Positions 1 through 5,716 of a DNA stretch of 8,509 bases are shown piece after piece; the first letter of the stretch is position 1; each line of letters begins with the position of its first letter. The translations under genes and the position numbers were made by a program. The DNA lies in NCBI GenBank assembly GCA_946886435.1, contig CAMPIR010000030.1, positions 1-8,509 on the forward strand. Reading direction: 5' to 3'. The notes beneath the pieces are model-generated. The model saw only the letters and a program-made list of their open reading frames with translations. It ran no database searches and was not told the origin of the DNA. Origin of the DNA: an uncultured Candidatus Saccharibacteria bacterium (GTDB lineage: Bacteria; Patescibacteria; Saccharimonadia; Saccharimonadales; UBA5946).

Positions 1-1348
1 GTCGTGGGTTATCGTCTGTGACAGGAGCAGCAGCCGCAGCCGTTATCGGCTTCAGCCGAGGTGATCCGGCACTTTCCCGTAGCTGCTCCATCCGCTCACG
101 GAGCGTCTCGAGCGATGAGTTCGTCTTTGTGCTGAGCTTCTGCAGATAATGCTCCTGTTCGACCGGATCCTCAACTGACGAAAGTAATGTCAGCGCCTCT
201 GTCGTTAACTCGCGCTTGCCGAGAGCACTCGTGATATCGTAGCGTGACTCGTACTGTGCGATGACCCATTCGATAGCTGGTAGTGCCTTTTTAATGGCTT
301 TTTTCCAAAGCGTGACGTCCTGCTGAATCAATTCATCGGGATCTTTGGCCCCCTCGCCGAGCTGGATAATAAGCAGCTCTACGTTGACCGCTTGGGAGAT
401 CGGAATTGCTCGTTCAGTCGCAGCCACTCCCGCCTTGTCGCCGTCGAAAGCGAGCAACACATGATCGGTCAGTCGGCTAAGTGCCTTGAGGTGACTGTCG
501 GTCAGCGCCGTCCCGGCGGTTGCAACGACGTTCGAAACGCCAACCTGGTGAGAACTGATTACATCGAGATTACCCTCGACGATAACCGCCCGGTCTTTTT
601 TGCGTATCGACTCTTTTGCGAGGTGTAGACCAAATACATGACGACCTTTGTCATAGAGAAGTGTCTGAGGAGTATTCAGGTACTTCGGAGCGCCCTTGAT
701 GTCCCTGATCAACCGAGCAGTAAAGCCGATCACCTGCCCCTGGCCATCCATCAGCGGCACCATCAGGCGCTCACGGAACAGATCACTACCGCGCGATCCG
801 ATCAGCCCGCCATCACGTATCTCTCCAGTGCTGTAGCCTTTTTTGGTGAGAAACGATAACAATGCTTGTCCGTCCCCGGGTGCATAGCCGAGGCGAAAAT
901 CATGAACAACCTGACGGTTGAGGCCGCGTTTTTTGACATAGTCGACGGCCTCAGCATGTGCGAACAAGCTTCGCTGATAGTAGGTTGCTGCGCTCTCGTG
1001 CATGGCGAGTAACCGCTTCTTTTTCTCGGCGAGCCCGCGTGATGCACCACTTTTTTGTTCATACTGGCTGAGATCAACGCCTGCCTTGCGAGCGAGATGT
1101 TCGAGTGCCGCGCGAAAATCCAGACCCTCAACTTGCATAACGAAGCTAAAGACATCCCCGCCCTGGTTTGAGCTAAAGTCATGCCAGATACCTTTTTCCG
1201 GGCTGACAAAAAAACTCGGTGTCTTTTCATCGGAAAATGGGCTGAGTCCTTTCCAGTTGCGTCCGGCTCGCCGCAGCTGAACATACTCACCGATAACCGC
1301 TTCGATATCGAGTTTTGCCCGAACCTCTTCTTTCGCATCCCCGTTCAT
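1..1348 (-). CDS. dnaG: DNA primase DnaG, C-terminus cut by window start; zinc ligands absent
   Basis: DnaG synthesises RNA primers at the replication fork. The frame stays open from an ATG at 1348 to the window edge: 449 codons, with the C-terminal helicase-binding part mostly missing. An N-terminal zinc-ribbon-like region (about residues 14-72) has the family core AGRNWKGLSPF, EKTPSFFVSPEKG and GGDVFSFV. However, the CPFH and HCFGC ligand motifs of canonical DnaG read SPFS (36-39) and HDFSS (56-60), so Cys, His, Cys and Cys become Ser36, Ser39, Asp57 and Ser60. The polymerase domain is intact: GFTARL and PKYLNTPQT (about 208-229), and a TOPRIM region with VEGNLD (Glu259), FDGD (Asp302, Asp304) and KDPDE (336-339). 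The start was chosen because an ATG at 1338 is out of frame and no other fits. An AAGGA sits only 2 nt from the ATG, too close for normal ribosome binding. Family assignment is certain; loss of zinc binding is inferred. Confidence 0.96.
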   Translation of the reverse strand, partial: MNGDAKEEVRAKLDIEAVIGEYVQLRRAGRNWKGLSPFSDEKTPSFFVSPEKGIWHDFSSNQGGDVFSFVMQVEGLDFRAALEHLARKAGVDLSQYEQKSGASRGLAEKKKRLLAMHESAATYYQRSLFAHAEAVDYVKKRGLNRQVVHDFRLGYAPGDGQALLSFLTKKGYSTGEIRDGGLIGSRGSDLFRERLMVPLMDGQGQVIGFTARLIRDIKGAPKYLNTPQTLLYDKGRHVFGLHLAKESIRKKDRAVIVEGNLDVISSHQVGVSNVVATAGTALTDSHLKALSRLTDHVLLAFDGDKAGVAATERAIPISQAVNVELLIIQLGEGAKDPDELIQQDVTLWKKAIKKALPAIEWVIAQYESRYDITSALGKRELTTEALTLLSSVEDPVEQEHYLQKLSTKTNSSLETLRERMEQLRESAGSPRLKPITAAAAAPVTDDNPR

Positions 1349-1355
1349 TATCCTT

Positions 1356-1364
1356 ATTGTATCA
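1356..1364 (-). promoter_or_regulatory. Extended -10 promoter of dnaG, leaderless spacing
   Basis: On the minus strand the sequence TGATACAAT is a TGn-extended -10 element, with TACAAT matching TATAAT at 5 of 6 positions. It ends 7 nt before the dnaG ATG, so initiation at the usual distance would start the transcript at or next to the start codon. No good -35 is visible, as is common for extended -10 promoters. Prediction from sequence only. Confidence 0.55.
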
Positions 1365-1405
1365 CCCTGTACCTCTGTAGATACTTATGCTTAAATAAGA
1401 CACAT

Positions 1406-1978
1406 ATGGATCCTACCTATCTCGGACAACCGGTACCGACCCCAACGGCTCAAAAGCCTGCCGGTTTGATTAGCAAAAAAGCTTTTCTTATCGTGCTCGT
1501 TCTGCTTGCAGCCGTTGCCGCAGGTGCGTTCATGCTACTTGGCTCTGGAGACAAGAGCGGCACTTTGCAACAACAGATGAGCGCTCGACAGGCCACAACG
1601 CAGAGGATTATTGAGGATGGTCAGAAAAATATCAGCAGCGACGAGCTCTCAAAACTCAACAGCGAACTCAGGTTAGTGCTTATCGGCGACACCAATGTCC
1701 TCCAGGGCGCCCTGGCCACCGCCGGAATGAAAAAGATTGAAAAATCCATTACCACGGCCGAAGCTGACACTGCTAGTTTCGACACGTTAAAAGACGCGAA
1801 ACTTAACGCCAAATACGACGCAACCTACCGCAACGTTCTGACACAAAAACTGGAGTCACTAAGAGCGCTCACGACCGAACTCCACGATGAAACCAAATCA
1901 AAGCCTCTCAAGGCCGCACTCGAGGCGCAGTACGCACATCTGACGATCTATCTCAACGCTCTGGCCGAATCCTCTTAG
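1406..1978 (+). CDS. Single-pass membrane protein with helical extracytoplasmic domain, unknown function
   Basis: I do not recognise a family. The 190-residue protein has a short Pro/Thr-rich N-terminus (about 1-23), a Lys-Lys pair (24-25) and one hydrophobic segment at about 26-46, followed by a polar, Ala/Leu/Lys/Glu-rich region (50-190) that looks largely alpha-helical with coiled-coil tendency. With two lysines before the segment and no lipobox or clear cleavage site, it is probably an uncleaved signal anchor with the C-terminal domain outside the membrane. The ATG at 1406 was chosen because an upstream in-frame extension to 1181 would run back through the divergent dnaG gene. There is no Shine-Dalgarno. 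A possible -10 (TTAAAT) lies 9 nt upstream, which would fit a leaderless or near-leaderless message. Its stop overlaps the end of the converging MmcQ-family gene by 4 bp. It could be a cell-envelope anchor or scaffold, but nothing shows this. Confidence 0.82.
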   Translation: MDPTYLGQPVPTPTAQKPAGLISKKAFLIVLVLLAAVAAGAFMLLGSGDKSGTLQQQMSARQATTQRIIEDGQKNISSDELSKLNSELRLVLIGDTNVLQGALATAGMKKIEKSITTAEADTASFDTLKDAKLNAKYDATYRNVLTQKLESLRALTTELHDETKSKPLKAALEAQYAHLTIYLNALAESS

Positions 1979-2307
1979 GAGTTCTTGACGAGCTCGTAAC
2001 TGTGACGAACCAGATCCCGCAGTTCGTCGTCGGGCACTTGGCCGCTGCACAGTATAGTGTTCCAGTGCTTTTTGTTCAGATGATAGCCTGGCAGTACGGT
2101 TTCGTACTTTTCACGCAGCAGCTCCGCGAGCGTCGGATCACACTTGAGGCTCAACCGAACCGGAGCGGCGTCACCGTGAACCAGCGCAAACATCTTTCCC
2201 TCTAAGCTACCTATCTTATAAACTTCGACATCCTCGCCAAAAGGATAGTCAAGTACGACACCGGGCATGCTGGTCACTAGTTCGATAATCCCGTTCCGAC
2301 TGATCAC
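1975..2307 (-). CDS. MmcQ/YjbR family protein
   Basis: A 110-residue protein of the MmcQ/YjbR (DUF419) family, small cytoplasmic proteins with a double-wing CyaY-like fold. They are often annotated as DNA-binding, but their role is not established. Diagnostic features are the N-terminal stretch around PGVVLDYPFGEDVEVYK, the central F-AL-H motif, LSLKCDP, and the strongly conserved PGYHLNKKHWNT block (about 73-84), then the closing helix D-LRDLVRHSYELV. The length matches the family (about 110-120). The start is a GTG whose first four bases (GTGA) overlap the orn stop codon. An AAGGTG Shine-Dalgarno at 2313-2318, inside the end of orn, lies 5 nt upstream. Translation is therefore probably coupled to orn and both genes share one transcript. 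The 3' end overlaps the opposite gene by 4 bp, with no separate terminator visible. Confidence 0.9.
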   Translation of the reverse strand: MISRNGIIELVTSMPGVVLDYPFGEDVEVYKIGSLEGKMFALVHGDAAPVRLSLKCDPTLAELLREKYETVLPGYHLNKKHWNTILCSGQVPDDELRDLVRHSYELVKNS

Positions 2308-2849
2308 ACTTTCACCTTTTGGAGGTAGTACTTTAGCTCCTCTATGCTCCCGCGGATATCTGCGAGCGCACGGTGTTCTTCCGGTTTGGCGAACTTTTTA
2401 CGGTATTTGCCTTCAAACACAACCTTCCAGGCGCTAACATCAAGCATGCGATAGTGCAGCCGTTCGTTGAGCCTGGTCCACTCGTTCTCAATAAACTTTC
2501 GATCCTGATGGATCGAGTTGCCAGCCAGCAGCACCCGTTCGTCATCACCAAAATGCTCCTCAATGAAATCCAGCAGCTCGTTTTCGACGGTCCGGCCGTT
2601 TTTACCATCCAGATTTTGTCCGATCAGCGCCTCACGAACCAACGGGTACCGCTCCCAAAAGTCGCCAATCATCCGCTGTTTTATCAAGTTAGGACCAACT
2701 TTCTTTACGGCCGTATAGTGGGCGATTTCGTTAAAATCCCAGTCCGTCACGATAGCAGCGACCTCAAGAATACGGTCCTCTATCGGATCGAGGCCAGTCA
2801 TTTCCAGGTCGACCCAGAGCAATCGTTTGCTGGTTTTTAATCTTGTCAT
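2304..2849 (-). CDS. orn: Oligoribonuclease (DEDDh 3'-5' exoribonuclease)
   Basis: Orn degrades the 2-5 nt RNA fragments (nanoRNAs, including pGpG) left by other nucleases, finishing cytoplasmic RNA turnover. The 181-residue length equals that of E. coli Orn. All DEDDh catalytic positions are visible: Asp14 and Glu16 in WVDLEMTGLD, Asp116 in GNSIHQDRKF, and His159 and Asp164 in EEHRALADIR. The family block HYRMLDVSAWK follows ExoII. The frame extends 26 codons upstream to 2927, but that extension has no similarity to Orn, crosses the likely promoter and leaves little room for the divergent gene. The ATG at 2849 (MTRLKTSKRLLWVD) fits the family. No Shine-Dalgarno precedes it; a TATACT -10 lies 7 nt upstream, suggesting a leaderless transcript. 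It is followed by the MmcQ-family gene with a GTGA overlap. Confidence 0.96.
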   Translation of the reverse strand: MTRLKTSKRLLWVDLEMTGLDPIEDRILEVAAIVTDWDFNEIAHYTAVKKVGPNLIKQRMIGDFWERYPLVREALIGQNLDGKNGRTVENELLDFIEEHFGDDERVLLAGNSIHQDRKFIENEWTRLNERLHYRMLDVSAWKVVFEGKYRKKFAKPEEHRALADIRGSIEELKYYLQKVKV

Positions 2850-2856
2850 ACAACCC

Positions 2857-2862
2857 AGTATA
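2857..2862 (-). promoter_or_regulatory. -10 element of orn, leaderless spacing
   Basis: TATACT on the minus strand (5 of 6 matches to TATAAT) ends exactly 7 nt before the chosen orn ATG, the normal distance to a transcription start. The message would then begin at the start codon. No strong -35 is seen upstream. The site also argues against the longer in-frame start at 2927, which lies upstream of it. Confidence 0.5.
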
Positions 2863-2873
2863 CCTAAAAGTTG

Positions 2874-2902
2874 TTGAACTTCTGACCCCGAGGGCATATA
2901 GT
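2874..2902 (+). promoter_or_regulatory. Candidate promoter of the FHA-like gene
   Basis: TTGAAC (2874-2879) and TATAGT (2897-2902) are separated by 17 bp and resemble -35 and -10 boxes (4 of 6 and 5 of 6). The predicted leader would be about 25 nt, ending at the ATG at 2934, without a Shine-Dalgarno. A weaker GATACC 8 nt before the ATG is an alternative that would give a leaderless message. The promoter lies in the 84-bp divergent space shared with orn. Confidence 0.4.
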
Positions 2903-2933
2903 CAGATATAAGGATAAACGATACCAAAAGAAC

Positions 2934-3422
2934 ATGTCAGAAAATTACCCAACCACAGATCTAGCCCTCTCCTATGAACGCGTACCTCGTGTTGATAGTT
3001 CGTTTGTCGTGACAGACGAGAGCTATGTTGACCTGCTGTTGCCCCGCGAGAACAGTGACGAACGGTCACGATTACGGATCTTTGATATTAACGAACGCTG
3101 GATCCGTGCGGTTGATCTCTCGGAATTTTACCGGGTTCCGGAACCTGACGACGAACGGTTCTTCAATGCGCCGCACGCGGCATACGATACGTTCGAGCTT
3201 GGTGAAGAGTTCTTTATCGGTCGCCACTACAACCCGGATAACCTCCCTATCCTGAACAAGAACGTTATCTCGCGCAAACACGTCGGTCTGACGCTCAAGC
3301 TCGGTGAATGCGGCCTCATCCTGGCCGTTCGCGATACCTTCTTCTCGCACAACGGCACGGAGATCGTGCCCAACGACACCCTCGCAGTCCTTGACGGCGA
3401 GGTGATGCTAGCCACCGTATAG
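2934..3422 (+). CDS. Small protein with a C-terminal FHA-like domain
   Basis: The 162-residue soluble protein has no signal peptide or membrane segment. Its second half carries the spaced landmarks of a forkhead-associated domain, a phosphothreonine-binding module: FFIGR (Gly96-Arg97), VISRKHV (Ser113, Arg114, His116) and HNGTEI (Asn140-Gly141-Thr142), followed by a closing strand DTLAVLDGEVMLA. The gaps (17 and 24 residues) suit the fold. The first 85 residues are acidic and unrecognised. They may supply the first strands of the FHA sandwich or form a separate domain. No kinase or phosphatase gene is in the window to suggest a partner. The start at 2934 has no Shine-Dalgarno, and upstream in-frame starts would run into the orn promoter. 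The stop codon lies inside the stem of a strong terminator. FHA assignment is by motif only; binding activity is inferred. Confidence 0.72.
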   Translation: MSENYPTTDLALSYERVPRVDSSFVVTDESYVDLLLPRENSDERSRLRIFDINERWIRAVDLSEFYRVPEPDDERFFNAPHAAYDTFELGEEFFIGRHYNPDNLPILNKNVISRKHVGLTLKLGECGLILAVRDTFFSHNGTEIVPNDTLAVLDGEVMLATV

Positions 3423-3454
3423 AAAAAGGCAACCTCGGTTGCCTTTTTCTATAC
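3417..3454. terminator. Bidirectional hairpin terminator, 17-bp perfect stem
   Basis: GTATAGAAAAAGGCAAC (3417-3433) pairs perfectly with its reverse complement at 3438-3454 around the 4-nt loop CTCG. The GC-rich core GGCAAC/GTTGCC is followed by T5 on the plus strand and, by symmetry, on the minus strand. It sits between the converging FHA-like and mscL genes and can end both transcripts. The TAG stop of the FHA-like gene (3420-3422) is part of the stem. Confidence 0.93.
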
Positions 3455-3470
3455 GCACCGCCCGTAGGCC

Positions 3471-3923
3471 TTAGTCTTTTTTCTTGTCGATACGATCGAG
3501 CTTTGTCGCCTTTACGAAAATATAGACAACGAGTGCTGTTGCAACCAGCGTGATAAGTGAACTCAAGATGACTCCCCAGCCGATCGAAACCTCTGTATGG
3601 CCATCCGTTGCCGGCATGATAACCCATCTGAGACTATTGAGATCGACGCCGCGGGTCAGTAGCGCGACAAGCGGTGAAATGAACTGGTCAACGATCGACT
3701 TAACGCTCGCGCCAGCTGCGGTACCGATCGCAAGACCGACCGCCAGACCGACGACGCCTTGTTGACGGACAAAGTCCATAAATCCACCCGCATGACCTTT
3801 GGTCAGTTTGCTGGCGTGCTCTTTGGCGGCTGAGGCCTTCGCCTTCGCTGCTGCTGCCTTCGCGCGAGCTGCCGCTCGCCTTGCTTCGGCTGCTGACTGA
3901 GCAGCGGTTTTCTTTGTTGCCAT
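3471..3923 (-). CDS. mscL: Large-conductance mechanosensitive channel with Ala/Lys-rich N-terminal tail
   Basis: MscL opens under membrane tension and releases solutes during osmotic downshock. The channel part starts near residue 48: FMDFVRQQGVVGLAVGLAIG, an S1-like stretch running into TM1 (about 55-78) with the Gly/Ala-spaced pore helix, then a short external loop (about 91-114) and TM2 (about 115-138). The protein is 150 residues against about 136 in E. coli, but built differently. Residues 1-47 form an Ala/Lys-rich tail (20 Ala, 11 Lys/Arg, only 2 Glu) resembling histone H1 tails. The usual C-terminal cytoplasmic helical bundle is reduced to a short KKK-containing end. The ATG at 3923 is the only start in this frame; a GGAGG lies 15 nt upstream, unusually far. 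A promoter lies just after argS, so it need not depend on argS transcription. MscL family is likely; the role of the tail is unknown. Confidence 0.87.
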   Translation of the reverse strand: MATKKTAAQSAAEARRAAARAKAAAAKAKASAAKEHASKLTKGHAGGFMDFVRQQGVVGLAVGLAIGTAAGASVKSIVDQFISPLVALLTRGVDLNSLRWVIMPATDGHTEVSIGWGVILSSLITLVATALVVYIFVKATKLDRIDKKKD

Positions 3924-3956
3924 TGTAGTTTTCTGTTGCCTCCGTTAGATGGGCTC

Positions 3957-3985
3957 ATTATCAACCACAGTTTTTCTAAACGCAA
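3957..3985 (-). promoter_or_regulatory. Promoter of mscL
   Basis: On the minus strand TTGCGT (3980-3985) and GATAAT (3957-3962) are separated by exactly 17 bp and match -35 and -10 consensus at 4 and 5 of 6 positions. The site lies 3 bp beyond the argS stop codon and would give a leader of about 25-30 nt containing GGAGG (3939-3943). It lets mscL respond separately from argS. Confidence 0.55.
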
Positions 3986-3988
3986 GTC

Positions 3989-5650
3989 CTAGAGTCTGTC
4001 GGGCGCAGCAATTCCGAGCAAATCAAGTCCGTGAGCCAGCGTGTCACGGTAACGACGTACCAGTTCGAGCCGACTCGACTCACGCGGATCACCGATGATA
4101 CGTGAACGTTCATAGAATCGGTTAAAGGTCTGGGCGAGCTCATAGAGATAGGTGCCTACCAGGTGTGGCATCAGCTCGCGTGTGGCATCGCTGACCACCT
4201 GGGTGTATTCACTGAGTTTACGAACGAGAGCTCGTTCACTTTCGTCGAGCACTGACCCATCTAGGTGAGCTTCGGCCTCGCTCTTGGCAAGGATAGAACA
4301 CGCCCGTGCATGTGCGTATTGGAGATACGGGCCACTGTTGCCCTGCAGGCTGACAGACTCTTTCGGATCATACACGATATCACCGCCCATCCGCTGACGG
4401 AGGAAAGCGTATTTGACCGCGCCGAGACTGACGCGCTCGTCCGGAGTGCCGTTGAGTTCAGCATTTGCCTGGTTCGCTACATCGAGTACATCCACTGCAC
4501 GGAGAAAATTACCTTTGCGGCTACTCATCTTGACTCCACCAGCCAGCTTGACGATACCGTGTGTCAGGTGGGTTGAACTTCTCGCAAGCTCCGGCGCAAA
4601 CTGCTCGATTGCCTTCAGGACAACGGCCATATACTGCTCCTGCTCGGTAGCGGTGATGACGATTGAGCGGTCAAAGCGGTAGTCGTCATACTTGTGAAAA
4701 ATCAGCCCGACGTCTTTGGCTTCATAGGTTGGTAGGCCTTCGCGGTTGATAAACACGCGGGTATGGAGACCAAAGGCTTCACCGGCGAACACGACGGCGC
4801 CATTACTCTCATCAAAAACTTCGCCGATCTGGGCGCGAACCTCACGCAGCCCCCGCTCGGCAACGGAGCTTTCAGGATAATATTTCTCAAACTGCGTACC
4901 GATCCGAGCATAGAACTCGTCAAAGTACGCATAGCTCCACTCGCGACACATCCAGTAGATGCGCGCAAACGGGCTCTCCGTGTCACCTTCGGCATGCAGC
5001 TGATAGACGCGTTTATTATAGGTAACGATGGCGTCTTTTGCGCTCGCATCGTCCTCGTAGGCATTGCTGCCTTCGACATAGCGTGCTGCCATCCACTGAG
5101 CGCGTTCATCGGCCGGGATGTCAGCAAGGGCATCAGGATTCTCACCGCCAAGCGCTTTTACGATCGCCCACATACTTTTGCCGACATGAAGGCCGACGTC
5201 TCCGCCAAAGTTTACGCGGTGGACATCGCCGCCCGCAGCCTCAACGAAGTTTGCGATGGCGTCACCCATGATACTGGTGTAGAGATGACCAGCGTGCAGG
5301 ACTTTAAACGGATTTGGGTCAGAGTACTCAACAACGACGGTCTGGTGTCGATAGTGCTGCTCTGTTTCGAGCGACCATGCGCCGAGAAGCGCCGAGTCAG
5401 ACAGAGTGATATTGAGGAAGCCCGGTCCAGCGACTGTGGCGTCCTGAACCTCATCCAGCTCACGAACAGCCCCGGCGAGCACTCCAGCAACCTCTTGCGG
5501 CTTCTTGCCGACCTGTTTCGCGAGCTGTAGTGCAACGTTCGTCGCAATATCACCAAACTGAGCCTCAGGGCGCGTCAAGACGGGATCAACCTCAACGCCA
5601 TAGGCATTTCTGATGGTCTCTTTGAGGCAGTCGGAAACGGTTGTTAACAT
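3989..5650 (-). CDS. argS: Arginyl-tRNA synthetase
   Basis: A class I aminoacyl-tRNA synthetase that charges tRNA-Arg in the cytoplasm. In the 553-residue form, the N-terminal tRNA D-loop-binding (Arg_tRNA_synt_N) domain covers about 1-85 and includes PEAQFGDIATNVAL. The catalytic domain follows, with DPNPFKVLHAGHL (the HIGH motif as HAGH, about 119-122), FGGDVGLHVG and the KMSKS-like loop KMSSRKG (about 374-380). The DALR anticodon-binding domain begins near GNSGPYLQYAHAR (about 438-450) and ends with the typical LLGIAAPDRL. Length is normal for the family (about 550-580). The start at 5650 was chosen over an in-frame ATG at 5662 because the latter overlaps the -10 box of the only visible promoter and could not be on its transcript. 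There is no Shine-Dalgarno. It is divergent from sucC and 65 bp upstream of mscL. Confidence 0.96.
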   Translation of the reverse strand: MLTTVSDCLKETIRNAYGVEVDPVLTRPEAQFGDIATNVALQLAKQVGKKPQEVAGVLAGAVRELDEVQDATVAGPGFLNITLSDSALLGAWSLETEQHYRHQTVVVEYSDPNPFKVLHAGHLYTSIMGDAIANFVEAAGGDVHRVNFGGDVGLHVGKSMWAIVKALGGENPDALADIPADERAQWMAARYVEGSNAYEDDASAKDAIVTYNKRVYQLHAEGDTESPFARIYWMCREWSYAYFDEFYARIGTQFEKYYPESSVAERGLREVRAQIGEVFDESNGAVVFAGEAFGLHTRVFINREGLPTYEAKDVGLIFHKYDDYRFDRSIVITATEQEQYMAVVLKAIEQFAPELARSSTHLTHGIVKLAGGVKMSSRKGNFLRAVDVLDVANQANAELNGTPDERVSLGAVKYAFLRQRMGGDIVYDPKESVSLQGNSGPYLQYAHARACSILAKSEAEAHLDGSVLDESERALVRKLSEYTQVVSDATRELMPHLVGTYLYELAQTFNRFYERSRIIGDPRESSRLELVRRYRDTLAHGLDLLGIAAPDRL

Positions 5651-5660
5651 ATTGCGTTTC

Positions 5661-5669
5661 ATTATAACA
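5661..5669 (-). promoter_or_regulatory. Extended -10 promoter of argS
   Basis: TGTTATAAT on the minus strand is a perfect TGn-TATAAT extended -10. It ends 10 nt before the ATG at 5650, implying a leader of 0-4 nt. The upstream ATG at 5662 starts within the hexamer itself. No clear -35 is seen. Confidence 0.65.
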
Positions 5670-5702
5670 GAGGTAGGAATGATTTCCGATAGAAGAACGA
5701 GT

Positions 5703-5708
5703 TATACT
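5703..5708 (+). promoter_or_regulatory. -10 element of the sucCD operon, leaderless spacing
   Basis: TATACT, identical to the -10 box of orn, ends 8 nt before the sucC ATG at 5717. Initiation at normal distance would begin the transcript at or within a base or two of the start codon. No Shine-Dalgarno lies in the gap AAGATGCT. The -35 region (TGATTT at 17 bp) is poor. The element is in the 66-bp divergent space shared with argS. Confidence 0.5.
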
Positions 5709-5716
5709 AAGATGCT

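Noticed and set aside
802..1338. A 178-codon minus-strand frame starting at an ATG at 1338.
   Set aside because: It is out of frame with dnaG, which covers the same bases with unmistakable primase motifs; the alternative product has no recognisable features.
1181..1405. A 75-codon N-terminal extension of the membrane protein at 1406.
   Set aside because: It runs antisense through the start of dnaG and puts a non-hydrophobic, improbable leader before the signal anchor.
1988..1997. Perfect 10-bp palindrome ACGAGCTCGT near the end of the MmcQ-family gene, considered as an operator or terminator.
   Set aside because: It has no loop or T-run, lies in coding sequence, and a 10-bp palindrome is not surprising in this length.
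2850..2927. A 26-codon extension of orn to an ATG at 2927.
   Set aside because: It crosses the -10 box, is absent from Orn proteins, and the 181-residue form from 2849 matches the family exactly.
3803..3920. GC-rich repetitive stretch considered as a DNA repeat array.
   Set aside because: The repetition comes from Ala and Lys codons of the mscL tail; the DNA units are not regular.
4763..5530. A 255-codon plus-strand frame antisense to argS.
   Set aside because: It is a shadow of the argS coding frame; the opposite strand encodes the conserved synthetase catalytic domain throughout, and no promoter or ribosome site is seen.
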